From positions 1-10,328 of the forward strand of contig CALAUZ010000275.1 in assembly GCA_937892105.1 (NCBI GenBank): a DNA stretch of 10,328 bases. The letters are read 5' to 3'. The notes under the pieces are model-generated. The model did no database searches. It was not told where the DNA came from and worked only from the letters and a program-made list of their open reading frames with translations. Shown here one piece after another: positions 1 to 7,392 of the stretch (position 1 is the first letter of the stretch; each line of letters begins with the position of its first letter). The position numbers were made by a program, and so were the translations under genes. Source of the stretch: an uncultured Fretibacterium sp. (GTDB taxonomy: Bacteria > Synergistota > Synergistia > Synergistales > Aminobacteriaceae).

Positions 1-789
1 ATAGTAGTCCAGACCTCTCACAAGTCTTTTGCTTAGGGTGTAAGTGAAGCCTAAACGTTCAAGACCAGCCCTGACCTCTGCGAAGTGTTCACGGCATTCA
101 TCGCAGAGTGAATCGAAGATGTCCGGTGCGCCGTCCGCAGCATGGCCGCAGGTTTCGTTCTTGCAGTCGAGTATGCGAAGAGGGTTGCGTTCAAGGCGTT
201 CGAGACATGTTTCGCAGAGTTCGTCTTTGTGAGCTGTGAAGTATTCAACGAGTTTCTGACGGTATGCAGGTCTGCATTTCTCGCAGCCTACGGAGTTTAT
301 GACAACTTCAAGGTTCTTTAGTCCTAGCCTCCTGAACAACTCAATACTCAGTGCTATAACCTCAACATCAGCCATAGGCCCGGCAATCCCTAAACATTCC
401 GCGTCAATCTGGTAGAACTGGCGGTAACGGCCTTTCTGTGGCCTCTCGTGGCGGAACATAGGCCCCCAATTCCAGAGTTTTGCGTTTGCTCCCTGCGCGC
501 ACAGGTTGTTCTCGATTGCCGCCCTCATCACTCCGGCTGTTGCTTCAGGCCGTAATGTAATGCTTCTTCCTCCCCTGTCATTGAACGTATACATTTCCTT
601 CTCCACAATGTCAGTGGTTTCGCCGACTCCGCGTGAGAATAACTCTGTGTGTTCAAAAATTGGCAGATGTATTTCCCTGAAGCCGAAGTCATGCATTGTT
701 TCTGACGCTGTGTGAATGATATATGACCATTTCCATGATTCTGCTGGTAAAATATCTCTTGTTCCTCTTGGCGCATTGATAGCTGCCAT
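1..789 (-). CDS. hisS: Histidyl-tRNA synthetase, N-terminal 263 residues (3' end beyond left edge)
   Basis: HisRS is the cytoplasmic class II enzyme that charges tRNA-His with histidine using ATP. The product begins MAAINAPRGTRDILP, the usual HisRS N-terminus. Class II motif 1 lies around residues 30-45. Motif 2 is plain at about 112-127 (FRHERPQKGRYRQFYQ). A Cys-rich insertion follows (GCEKC near 169-172, LCETC near 191-195, ILDCK near 206-210). The last visible residues, LVRGLDYY (256-263), are the histidine-binding loop. Bacterial HisRS is about 420 residues, so roughly 160 residues including the anticodon-binding domain lie outside the window. The frame is intact throughout. The start is the ATG whose complement is at 787-789, with a GGGAG-type ribosome site at 802-807 about 12 bases upstream. 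It is divergent from pilB, and the 98-base gap to pilB holds the promoters of both genes. Confidence 0.97.
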   Translation of the reverse strand, partial: MAAINAPRGTRDILPAESWKWSYIIHTASETMHDFGFREIHLPIFEHTELFSRGVGETTDIVEKEMYTFNDRGGRSITLRPEATAGVMRAAIENNLCAQGANAKLWNWGPMFRHERPQKGRYRQFYQIDAECLGIAGPMADVEVIALSIELFRRLGLKNLEVVINSVGCEKCRPAYRQKLVEYFTAHKDELCETCLERLERNPLRILDCKNETCGHAADGAPDIFDSLCDECREHFAEVRAGLERLGFTYTLSKRLVRGLDYY

Positions 790-813
790 TTTTATTAATC
801 ACTCCCTGCGAAA

Positions 814-842
814 TTACTATCATTAGACTTACGATATATAAT
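814..842 (+). promoter_or_regulatory. Probable sigma-70 type promoter for pilB-pilT
   Basis: A perfect TATAAT hexamer lies at 837-842. With a 17-base spacer, a weak -35 (TTACTA, 3 of 6 matches to TTGACA) lies at 814-819. This would start transcription near 849, about 40 bases before the TTG start of pilB. The -10 is convincing and the -35 is not. The opposite strand of this gap must also serve hisS, but I see no clear box for it. Confidence 0.5.
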
Positions 843-871
843 ACAACATAAATGGGAATATTTTTTCGTTC

Positions 872-880
872 AAAGGAGGA
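872..880 (+). promoter_or_regulatory. Strong Shine-Dalgarno site that fixes the pilB start at a TTG
   Basis: AAAGGAGGA at 872-880 is a near-perfect ribosome binding site, seven bases upstream of TTG 888. The longer reading frame from ATG 852 would place this site inside the coding region and has no ribosome site of its own, so TTG 888 is the better start. Confidence 0.85.
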
Positions 881-887
881 ATTTTAT

Positions 888-2570
888 TTGCAGGATATAT
901 ACTATACACAACGCAAACGTTTCGGCGAAATTCTCCGCGAATATGACTTAGTAAGCCAGGACTCCCTCGATAAAGCTCTCTTGATACAGAAGACATCTGA
1001 AAAACGTCTCGGCGAAATCCTCGTATCATTAGGAGCATTAACCCCCACCCAAGTCGCTGAAACACTCGCTGTCCAGCTTGAGTTACAGTTCATTCAACTG
1101 GATCGCTATCAGGCTCAGGACGAGGCTCTGAAGATGATACCGCGCAATGTCGCCGAAAGATTACAGCTCATACCCTTAAAGCTCGATGATGATGACACAC
1201 TCCTCGTTACCATGTCTGACCCTCTGGATATTCTGGCTCAGGACGAGATAAAACTCCTCACAGGCCACAACATTCGCATAGCAGCGTCAGGCGAGGACGA
1301 TATCAGCCGCAACCTTTCACGCATATATGAGTTCTCCGCAAACCTTGAGGGCGCAATGTCCGACACAATGGAGGCCGGCGACGCTTATACCCCTCTGGCC
1401 GCAACTACTGCTACCATGAACCCCGATGATGCACCTTTAATCGAACTCGTCAACAACGCAATCCAGCAGGCAGTACGGGAAAACGCTTCTGATATCCACT
1501 TCGAGGCTTACGAACAAATGAGCCGAATACGCTTCAGGGTTGACGGCGCATTATACATTCACCATCAATATCCGGCAGTAGTTCAGCCAGCAGTCATTTC
1601 CAGACTTAAAATTATGGCTGGCATGGATATTGCCGAAAAAAGAAAACCTCAAGACGGACGAATATTAACCATTATTGATGGAAGACACATAGATTTGCGC
1701 GTTAGTTCACTTCCCACTATGAGCGGCGAAAAAGTTGTCTTGCGTATACTTGACCGTGATAAATCGTTCGTTGAGCTGGAACAGTTAGGTCTTGATGACG
1801 AAGACATGATGTATGTTGAGAAATTTTGCGCTACACCTTGGGGAATGATGTTGGCTACTGGCCCTACAGGTTCAGGCAAATCTACAACACTTTACTCCAT
1901 GCTAAAAAAAATCAGCAACCCTGACATCAATATCATCACCGTTGAAGACCCCGTAGAATTCTATATAGCAGGAATAAATCAGGTAAACGTCAATGAGAAA
2001 GCAGGTTTAACGTTCGACAGCGCATTACGTTCCATATTGAGGCAAGACCCCGACAAAATCATGATAGGTGAGATACGCGACACACCAACCGCACAGATTG
2101 CCATACGTTCAGCGTTGACGGGACATTTCGTTCTGTCTTCACTTCACACAAATGACGCTCCAAGTGCCGCAGTCCGTATGATTGACATGGGGGTAGCTCC
2201 GTTCCTTCTTGCTGCCTCATTGACAGGGGTAATCGCTCAACGTCTCGTAAGGTGTCTCTGTCCTCACTGCAAGGAAGAATACGAACTTGATGAAGTAAGC
2301 TGCCAGAGATTAGGTGTTCCTGCCGGAAGTACAGCGTTCAAGCCTGTGGGGTGTCAGCATTGCAGACATGGTTACAGGGGAAGAAGGGGCATATATGAGA
2401 TAATGATGTTGAATGACCACCTTCGCGAAATGATAATCAAAGGTGCTGACGCTATGGAACTTAGAAACGTTGCAATAGAAGACGGAATGAAGACATTAAG
2501 GCATTCTGGAATTAATGCGGCATTGGCTGGATATACATCAATGGAGGAGATATTAAGTGCAACAGTTTAA
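888..2570 (+). CDS. pilB: Type IV pilus extension ATPase PilB (GspE/PulE family) with MshEN c-di-GMP-type N-terminus
   Basis: A hexameric cytoplasmic motor that drives pilin polymerisation in type IV pili; the same family powers type II secretion (GspE). It has 560 residues from TTG 888, normal for PilB. The N-terminus is an MshEN domain with two 24-residue repeats, 11-34 and 40-63, separated by exactly five residues, the layout known for c-di-GMP binding. The second copy is textbook (RLGEILVSLG...Q63) and the first deviates (RFG, D20 in place of Gly). The ATPase core has Walker A GPTGSGKST at 325-333, the Asp box at 385-389, Walker B IMIGEIRD at 391-398 and the His box TGHFVLSSLHTND at 411-423. 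A zinc-type tetracysteine is formed by C458/C461 and C489/C492, diagnostic of PilB/GspE as opposed to PilT. Its 3' end overlaps pilT by 14 bases. GspE is the alternative, but the pilT neighbour favours PilB. Confidence 0.95.
   Translation: MQDIYYTQRKRFGEILREYDLVSQDSLDKALLIQKTSEKRLGEILVSLGALTPTQVAETLAVQLELQFIQLDRYQAQDEALKMIPRNVAERLQLIPLKLDDDDTLLVTMSDPLDILAQDEIKLLTGHNIRIAASGEDDISRNLSRIYEFSANLEGAMSDTMEAGDAYTPLAATTATMNPDDAPLIELVNNAIQQAVRENASDIHFEAYEQMSRIRFRVDGALYIHHQYPAVVQPAVISRLKIMAGMDIAEKRKPQDGRILTIIDGRHIDLRVSSLPTMSGEKVVLRILDRDKSFVELEQLGLDDEDMMYVEKFCATPWGMMLATGPTGSGKSTTLYSMLKKISNPDINIITVEDPVEFYIAGINQVNVNEKAGLTFDSALRSILRQDPDKIMIGEIRDTPTAQIAIRSALTGHFVLSSLHTNDAPSAAVRMIDMGVAPFLLAASLTGVIAQRLVRCLCPHCKEEYELDEVSCQRLGVPAGSTAFKPVGCQHCRHGYRGRRGIYEIMMLNDHLREMIIKGADAMELRNVAIEDGMKTLRHSGINAALAGYTSMEEILSATV
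2543..2549 (+). promoter_or_regulatory. Ribosome binding site for pilT, inside the 3' end of pilB
   Basis: GGAGGAG within 2543-2549 lies seven bases upstream of GTG 2557 and inside the last codons of pilB. It decides the GTG start of pilT and implies translational coupling of the two motor ATPases. Confidence 0.8.
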
Positions 2571-3636
2571 TAACCCGGATTTAGAACAACTCATAAAATT
2601 AGCCATCGAAGACGGCGCAAGTGATATTCATCTCAGCTCAGGCTGCTTCCCGGCATTAAGGGTTCACGGAGAGTTGAATTACATTGAAAGCTCCGTTGTG
2701 TTCTCGAAAGAAGCTCTGGAAAAGTTCATCAGCGAAATTCTTACAGACGCACAGTACGAACGTTTCAACAGGACAGGCGATTTAGATTTTGCGTTCATGT
2801 ACGGTACTCAGAGGTTCAGGGGCAGTGCTTACCGTGAAATGAACGGTGTATCACTGACATTCAGGCTCGTACCAACAGTGATACATTCACTCGATGAACT
2901 CGGCCTCCCTCCAATACTGAAAACAATGTCCCAGAAGCACAGAGGTTTATTCCTCGCCACAGGCCCGACAGGACACGGCAAAAGTTCAACCCTCGCCGCA
3001 ATAATCAGCGAGATTAACCATAACCGCAAGGCTCACATAGTTACGATTGAAGACCCGATCGAGTACATTCACACTCCGGCAATCTCCGTCATTCATCAGC
3101 GCGAAATAGGCCATGACACAGAGAATTTTGCTTCGGGAATAAGGCACGTTCTGCGACAAGACCCTGACGTTATAATGATTGGAGAAATGCGGGATCTTGA
3201 GACCATCGGTGCGGCAATAACTGCGGCAGAAACAGGACACCTTGTCTTCGGAACTCTCCACACTCAGGACGCTTCACAGTCAATCGAGCGTATTGTTGAC
3301 GTTTTCCCGCCTCACCAGCAGAACCAGATACGCCTCCAGCTTGCATATACACTTCTGGGAATATGCTCACAGCAGTTAATCCCACGCGATGACATTAAAG
3401 GCCGTGTTTGCGCAACCGAAATATTAATTACTACACCTGCTATACGTGCAAGCATACGTGAGGGCAAAATCAGCAGTATCCGCAATGCCATGCTTACAGG
3501 AATGAGCTTTGGTATGCATACAATGGAGCAGGATTTAGTACACTTGTTCAAGGACGGCAAGATTTCACGTTCTACGGCAAAGGATTTCGCGTATGACCAG
3601 GCAGAAATAGAACGGGTAATGTCGTCAAAACATTAA
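2557..3636 (+). CDS. pilT: Type IV pilus retraction ATPase PilT
   Basis: A hexameric ATPase that depolymerises type IV pili, powering twitching, surface sensing and DNA uptake. It has 359 residues, typical of PilT. The N-terminal PAS-like region contains SDIHLSSG at 22-29. Walker A is GPTGHGKSS at 136-144, with His140 where Ser is usual. IEDPIEY is at 164-170, the Asp box at 199-204, Walker B IMIGEMRD at 206-213, the His box AETGHLVFGTLHT at 224-236, and ERIVDVFPPHQQ at 244-255. The C-terminal AIRASIRE at 295-302 is the PilT-specific AIRNLIRE-type retraction motif. It lacks the PilB tetracysteine. It starts at GTG 2557, overlapping pilB by 14 bases, so the pair is almost certainly one operon. 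The usual pilC does not follow; a restriction-enzyme remnant begins right after the stop. Confidence 0.96.
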   Translation: MQQFNNPDLEQLIKLAIEDGASDIHLSSGCFPALRVHGELNYIESSVVFSKEALEKFISEILTDAQYERFNRTGDLDFAFMYGTQRFRGSAYREMNGVSLTFRLVPTVIHSLDELGLPPILKTMSQKHRGLFLATGPTGHGKSSTLAAIISEINHNRKAHIVTIEDPIEYIHTPAISVIHQREIGHDTENFASGIRHVLRQDPDVIMIGEMRDLETIGAAITAAETGHLVFGTLHTQDASQSIERIVDVFPPHQQNQIRLQLAYTLLGICSQQLIPRDDIKGRVCATEILITTPAIRASIREGKISSIRNAMLTGMSFGMHTMEQDLVHLFKDGKISRSTAKDFAYDQAEIERVMSSKH

Positions 3637-3637
3637 C

Positions 3638-3799
3638 GGCCTCGTGTTTGTATGGATAACAGACGGCAAAGGCTGGCTTTCAGCAAAACACAACCGACAG
3701 GAAATATTTTATGTATTGGATACGCTCTATAACATCACTGAATTTAGAACACGGAATATTTCACAATCTCTTCAACACATAAAAACACCCCTCTGCTAA
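3638..3799 (+). pseudogene. C-terminal remnant of a DpnII/MboI-family restriction endonuclease
   Basis: In the +1 frame relative to pilT, about 53 codons run from just after the pilT stop to TAA 3797-3799. The translation holds LVFVWITDGKGW (about 3641-3676), SAKHN and VLDTLYNITEF. As I recall the DpnII sequence (Pfam DpnII, GATC-cutting type II endonuclease), its last 45 or so residues read WITDGQGW, then KAKNN, then LYNINDLE, in the same order and spacing. The catalytic part, upstream in the enzyme, is absent: in-frame stops at 3608 and 3617 close the frame inside pilT. The only possible start here is GTG 3644, without a ribosome site. I read this as a dead fragment left by a deletion whose junction lies at or very near the pilT stop. 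No partner GATC methylase is in the window. Confidence 0.72.
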
Positions 3800-3808
3800 A
3801 CACAGGGG
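3781..3808 (-). terminator. Rho-independent terminator of the GDP-fucose synthase gene
   Basis: Read on the minus strand, a GC-rich stem (CCCC arms at 3788-3791 and 3805-3808, extended by CAGA/TGTG with one mismatch, five-base loop 3796-3800) is followed by TTTTT (3785-3781). It sits 25 bases past the fcl stop and overlaps the last codons of the DpnII remnant. No T-run exists on the plus side, so it is directional. Confidence 0.7.
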
Positions 3809-3832
3809 GCTCTGACTATTTTAGCACTGTCT

Positions 3833-4777
3833 CTACTTTGGTGCTGAATTGTTACTCCTCGACTTGAAGTCCTCGTATGCCAGCTTTATCCCGTCCCTCA
3901 AGCTCGTATGTGCCTTCCAGCCCAATGCTTCGGCCTTGCTAACGTCCATGACTTTGCGGGGAGTACCGTTTGGCTTTGATGTGTCCCAGAGTATCTCGCC
4001 ATCATAGCCCACAACTTCAGCTACAAGGCTGGTCAAATCCTTTATGGTTATCTCTTTCCCTGTACCAGCATTGACGGTCTCATTGCCGGAGTAATGGTTC
4101 ATCAGGTATACGCATAATTCTGCGAGGTCTTCAACGTACAGGAACTCACGCAACGGGCTTCCATCTCCCCAGCATGTTACGGACTTTTTCCCGGCGATTT
4201 TGGCTTCGTGGAAACGCCGGATTAACGCTGGCATTACGTGAGAGTGTTCGGGGTGATAGTTGTCGCCAGGCCCGTAGAGGTTGCAGGGCATTACGGAGAT
4301 GTAGTCTGTACCGTACTGTGTGTTGAGGTATTCGCAGTATTTTAGGCCGGAGATTTTTGCGAGTGCATATGCTTCGTTGGTCTTCTCAAGGTAGCCGGAT
4401 AAAAGGTATTCTTCCTTTATGGGCTGAGGGGACATTCTGGGATAAATGCATGATGAGCCAAGAAATTCCAGCTTCTTACAGCCATTCTTCCAGGCTGAAT
4501 GTATGACGTTCATCTCAATCATCATGTTCTGGAACATAAAATCAGCCAATGCCTCAGAGTTCGCTGCAATCCCGCCTACCTTTGCCGCCGCAACAAACAC
4601 ATATTTCGGCCTCTCACGCTCAAAGAATGCCTCAACATCTGCCTGACGTTCCAAATCCAGTTCTGAATGTGTACGGGTAATTATGTTCTTGTAACCCTGC
4701 TTCTGAAGCTCCCTGAATATTGCTCCGCCTACCATGCCTCTGTGTCCGGCAACATATATTTTTGCTTCTCTGTCCAT
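3833..4777 (-). CDS. fcl: GDP-L-fucose synthase (GDP-4-keto-6-deoxy-D-mannose 3,5-epimerase/4-reductase)
   Basis: An NADPH-dependent short-chain dehydrogenase-type enzyme that epimerises and reduces GDP-4-keto-6-deoxymannose to GDP-L-fucose, a donor for surface polysaccharides and glycans. The Rossmann motif is GHRGMVGGA near residues 11-19. The family block GSSCIYP lies at 107-113 and the catalytic YxxxK is Y137-ALA-K141. Other family signatures are KVGGI near 66-70, PCNLYGPGDNY and the WGDGSP-type region. At 314 residues it is close to E. coli Fcl/WcaG (about 321). Three clustered ATGs exist at 4786, 4783 and 4777. I chose 4777 because the GAGGA at 4787-4791 is nine bases from it and too close to the other two. 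The partner GDP-mannose 4,6-dehydratase (gmd) is not in the window. It is divergent from queH with a gap of about 60 bases and has its own terminator, so it is probably monocistronic. Confidence 0.95.
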   Translation of the reverse strand: MDREAKIYVAGHRGMVGGAIFRELQKQGYKNIITRTHSELDLERQADVEAFFERERPKYVFVAAAKVGGIAANSEALADFMFQNMMIEMNVIHSAWKNGCKKLEFLGSSCIYPRMSPQPIKEEYLLSGYLEKTNEAYALAKISGLKYCEYLNTQYGTDYISVMPCNLYGPGDNYHPEHSHVMPALIRRFHEAKIAGKKSVTCWGDGSPLREFLYVEDLAELCVYLMNHYSGNETVNAGTGKEITIKDLTSLVAEVVGYDGEILWDTSKPNGTPRKVMDVSKAEALGWKAHTSLRDGIKLAYEDFKSRSNNSAPK

Positions 4778-4840
4778 TATCATCATTCCTCATGTAGAAT
4801 TTGCTGTAATAATATCACTCTTTAGACTGGAGATTATGAC

Positions 4841-5377
4841 ATGAACAGTTTGCTTTTGCATATATGCTGCGCTCCCGATGCCTGCATTCCAATACCTGAT
4901 TTATTGTCGGAAGGCTGGAAGGTCTACGGCTTCTTCTATGGCTCGAACATTCACCCGTATAACGAGTATATCCGCAGGCTAGAGGCTGTGAACGCTGTAA
5001 CATCACACAATGCAATCCCCTGTGAGCTGTCGAATTACTGTCCCGATGAATGGCTTGAAGGCGTAAAGGGTCTCGAATATGAACCCGAAGGCGGAAAGAG
5101 ATGTGCGGAATGCTTCAGGTTACAGTTTGAGGCTTCAGCACGTGAGGCATTGCGATTGGGCTGTGAGTATCTCTGTACTACCCTGACAATAAGCCCGCAC
5201 AAGAATGTGAAACTGATTAACACTCTTGGCGAAAGTATTGCGAGTGAACACGGCCTGAAGTGGCTTTCCCGAATATGGCGGAAGAATAATGGCTTTCTGC
5301 GTTCGGTGAAGCTGTCGAAAGAGATGGGGCTGTATCGTCAGAATTACTGCGGCTGCGTATTCAGTATGAGAGAATAA
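4841..5377 (+). CDS. queH: Epoxyqueuosine reductase QueH
   Basis: Catalyses the last step of queuosine biosynthesis, reducing epoxyqueuosine to queuosine at the wobble base of GUN-anticodon tRNAs. QueH (formerly DUF208) is the cobalamin-independent alternative to QueG. The conserved signatures are all present: HICCAPDA at 7-14, NIHPYNEY at 36-43, KRCAECFRLQ at 86-95, TTLTISPHKN at 113-122 and LYRQNYCGC at 164-172. The Cys pairs C9/C10, C88/C91 and C170/C172 are the expected iron-sulfur and redox ligands. At 178 residues it is on the short side but complete. GGAG at 4829-4832 lies eight bases before ATG 4841. It is transcribed alone and converges on the vanX-like gene across a hairpin. No other queuosine genes are visible. 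Confidence 0.95.
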   Translation: MNSLLLHICCAPDACIPIPDLLSEGWKVYGFFYGSNIHPYNEYIRRLEAVNAVTSHNAIPCELSNYCPDEWLEGVKGLEYEPEGGKRCAECFRLQFEASAREALRLGCEYLCTTLTISPHKNVKLINTLGESIASEHGLKWLSRIWRKNNGFLRSVKLSKEMGLYRQNYCGCVFSMRE

Positions 5378-5380
5378 AAA

Positions 5381-5414
5381 TTATCCCCAGCAATCTTTCA
5401 CTGGGGGGTTATTA
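5381..5414 (-). terminator. Hairpin terminator between convergent queH and the vanX-like gene
   Basis: The stem CCCCAG (5385-5390) pairs with CTGGGG (5401-5406) around a ten-base loop. On the minus strand it is followed by an A/T-rich stretch ending in TTTTT (5380-5376), a good terminator for the dctPQM-vanX operon. On the plus strand only GGTTATTATT follows, so it may also stop queH weakly. Confidence 0.72.
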
Positions 5415-5417
5415 TTC

Positions 5418-6068
5418 TCAGTCCTGCCATTTGAACGGAGGCTCTGTGTAACCGTAAAAGGCATATTGCGCTCCAATACGTTCCGCCCAACCCCTGTTGC
5501 CGTAATCATAATGCCACCACTCGGAAGGATAGTTGCTGAACCCTGCCTCAGTCATTACACGCAAAAGTATATGCCTGTTCTCGCGGGCAACAACATTTCC
5601 CTTGTCGGGGTCATCGTAGTAGCCGGTGTTTGAATGTTCTTCGGTCTCATCGAAATTCCCACCCATATTCAGGTAATGCCCGAACTTGTCCGCAATAGTA
5701 AGGTCTACAGCACCTCCCGTTAGGTGTCCTGAAACAGTGCCATCGTCCCTTGAGGGTACAGCCACAAACTCGCTTGCATGTTCATGTATCTCGCATTCAG
5801 CTACTCCCTTAGCCCTTAGCCTCGCACTCATCTTCGCAAACAGCAGGGATTGCAATTCGTAACTCCTCCAGCCGTCCCAGATGACAAGCCTAAAACCTTC
5901 AGGGAGAATTTCAGCGGCCTTCAACAGACGTTCGTAGACGCTTTCACGCAGCCATACGTCAGAAATTGAGCCTGAAAGTCCCTCCCCGTAATACCAGCTC
6001 CGCGCAAGTATCTTCTCAGGATAAAGGCTTGCCTGCACAAGCGGTTCATGATTTTCTCTAAGCTCCAA
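5418..6068 (-). CDS. ddpX: D-alanyl-D-alanine dipeptidase, VanX/DdpX-like (peptidase M15D)
   Basis: A zinc dipeptidase of the VanX/DdpX type that splits D-Ala-D-Ala, here predicted cytoplasmic since no signal peptide is visible. The zinc and catalytic residues fall in the known order: SGHLTGGAVDLT at 113-124 supplies His115 and Asp122, and SEWWHYDYG at 182-190 supplies the catalytic Glu183 and zinc ligand His186. WDGWRS at 64-69 holds the transition-state Arg68. The 216 residues fit the family (VanX is about 202). I take TTG 6068 as start; AAGGAGG at 6081-6087 is 12 bases upstream, slightly long, and an ATT three bases earlier is a less likely alternative. It begins 25 bases after dctM on the same strand, so it is most likely the last gene of the TRAP operon. 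No vanH, vanA or vanRS genes are present, so cell-wall dipeptide scavenging is likelier than vancomycin resistance. Confidence 0.93.
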   Translation of the reverse strand: MELRENHEPLVQASLYPEKILARSWYYGEGLSGSISDVWLRESVYERLLKAAEILPEGFRLVIWDGWRSYELQSLLFAKMSARLRAKGVAECEIHEHASEFVAVPSRDDGTVSGHLTGGAVDLTIADKFGHYLNMGGNFDETEEHSNTGYYDDPDKGNVVARENRHILLRVMTEAGFSNYPSEWWHYDYGNRGWAERIGAQYAFYGYTEPPFKWQD

Positions 6069-6093
6069 AATGTTTATATTCCTCCTTAATATC

Positions 6094-7386
6094 TCACAGT
6101 CCTATAACTGATGGTATCAGCACCGTCAGGAACGGCAACAATATTATTACTGCCAGAACCGACAACGCTACAAGAATAAACGGCCATATCTCCCTGAACA
6201 TTTCCCCTATAGGTATTCGTCCTAATGCTGCGACAATGTAATTGCACGCTCCAACAGGCGGAGTTATTAGCGCAATGGTAACGTTAAGCGTCATGACTAT
6301 TCCGAACTGAAACGGACTTATTCCTGCTTTCATTGCAAGGGGAGTGAATATAGGTGTAAGCAGGGTAAGAACAGCAACTTCCTCCATAAACATTCCGATG
6401 ATGAATATTATTGCGCTTAGGACAACCATCAACATGACAGGGTGTGCAAGAAGTCCAGAGTTTACGATTAACGCACTGAATGCCTGAGTTACTCGCTCAT
6501 ACTTCAGATACCACCCTGCAACAGAAGCAGCTCCCATTATGAGAAATATTGCGCTGGTGTTCCTGACAGTCTCATAAATGGAAAGGCATAAACCCTTCAG
6601 TGTAAGTTCCCCCGTAACGAAGAAGCCCACTACAATGCAGTACAGACAGGCCAATGCTCCCGACTCTGTTGGTGTAACGAAGCCGATGATTATTCCGCCC
6701 ATTATGATTACCGGAGCAATGAGAGCCAGAACCGAACGTCCCAATATCGCCCATTTATGCTTGTACACTTCCTCAGTGTCAGTGATGGGGACATTGTACT
6801 TTCGGGAATAGTACCAGTTCATGACCATAAAGGCTGTTCCCAGAATGAGACCGGGTATCACTCCTGCCGCAAAAAGTCCGCCTATTGAGGTATTAGTTAG
6901 GGAAGCGTAGATTATCATGAAGATTGACGGGGGTATTATAGGGCCGATTAGCGAGCTTCCAGCAGTTATGCCTGCCGAATATGCTTTGGGGAAACCCTCT
7001 TTCTCCATTGCCGGAATCAGTATCGCTCCCAATGCCGCAGCATCAGCTGTTGCGCTTCCGTTTACACCTGCGAAGACTACACTTCCCACAACGTTCACAT
7101 AGCCCAGTCCTCCCCGTACACGCCCTACAATGAGCCTGCTAAATTCTATGAGCCTGTCTGTAAGCCCTGACCTGTTCATGAGAGTGCCTGTGAGTATGAA
7201 GAATGGCATTGCCATAAGCGTGAAACCGTCCATTCCGCCATAAAACTGCTGAGGTATAACACGTAACAATGTCAGATTTCCCGTGCCTATTAACCCTAAA
7301 AGGCTCGTCATTAACAACGCCGCATAAAGCGGAACGCCTATAAGCATTTGCAGTATGAACAGGAAGAAAAGTATGATGTCATACAT
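6094..7386 (-). CDS. dctM: TRAP transporter large membrane subunit (DctM family)
   Basis: The main permease of a tripartite ATP-independent periplasmic transporter, driving sodium- or proton-coupled uptake of a ligand delivered by the DctP-type binding protein. The 430 residues are highly hydrophobic throughout, with 11 or more predicted membrane helices, the normal length. Family signatures: MPFFILTG at 60-67, FAGVNGSATADAAALG at 105-120, GPIIPPS at 148-154, TPTESGA at 238-244, GMFMEE at 331-336 and TPPVGACNY at 375-383. ATG 7386 lies six bases past the dctQ stop, so translation is coupled. It is followed after 25 bases by the D-Ala-D-Ala dipeptidase gene. The substrate cannot be read from this subunit. 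Confidence 0.96.
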   Translation of the reverse strand: MYDIILFFLFILQMLIGVPLYAALLMTSLLGLIGTGNLTLLRVIPQQFYGGMDGFTLMAMPFFILTGTLMNRSGLTDRLIEFSRLIVGRVRGGLGYVNVVGSVVFAGVNGSATADAAALGAILIPAMEKEGFPKAYSAGITAGSSLIGPIIPPSIFMIIYASLTNTSIGGLFAAGVIPGLILGTAFMVMNWYYSRKYNVPITDTEEVYKHKWAILGRSVLALIAPVIIMGGIIIGFVTPTESGALACLYCIVVGFFVTGELTLKGLCLSIYETVRNTSAIFLIMGAASVAGWYLKYERVTQAFSALIVNSGLLAHPVMLMVVLSAIIFIIGMFMEEVAVLTLLTPIFTPLAMKAGISPFQFGIVMTLNVTIALITPPVGACNYIVAALGRIPIGEMFREIWPFILVALSVLAVIILLPFLTVLIPSVIGL

Positions 7387-7392
7387 TGGGGA

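Noticed and set aside
44..248. Small ORFs on both strands within hisS
   Set aside because: They are shadow frames of the intact histidyl-tRNA synthetase coding sequence.
852..887. Upstream ATG extending PilB by 12 residues
   Set aside because: A strong AAAGGAGGA site lies inside that extension at 872-880, correctly spaced for TTG 888, and ATG 852 has no ribosome site.
3823..3845. AGCAC/GTGCT inverted repeat at the fcl stop
   Set aside because: Short stem with a 13-base loop, no T-run; the hairpin at 3788-3808 is the better terminator.
5418..6068. Vancomycin-resistance gene (vanX)
   Set aside because: No vanH, D-Ala-D-Lac ligase or VanRS genes are nearby, and the gene sits in a transporter operon, so a resistance role is not supported.
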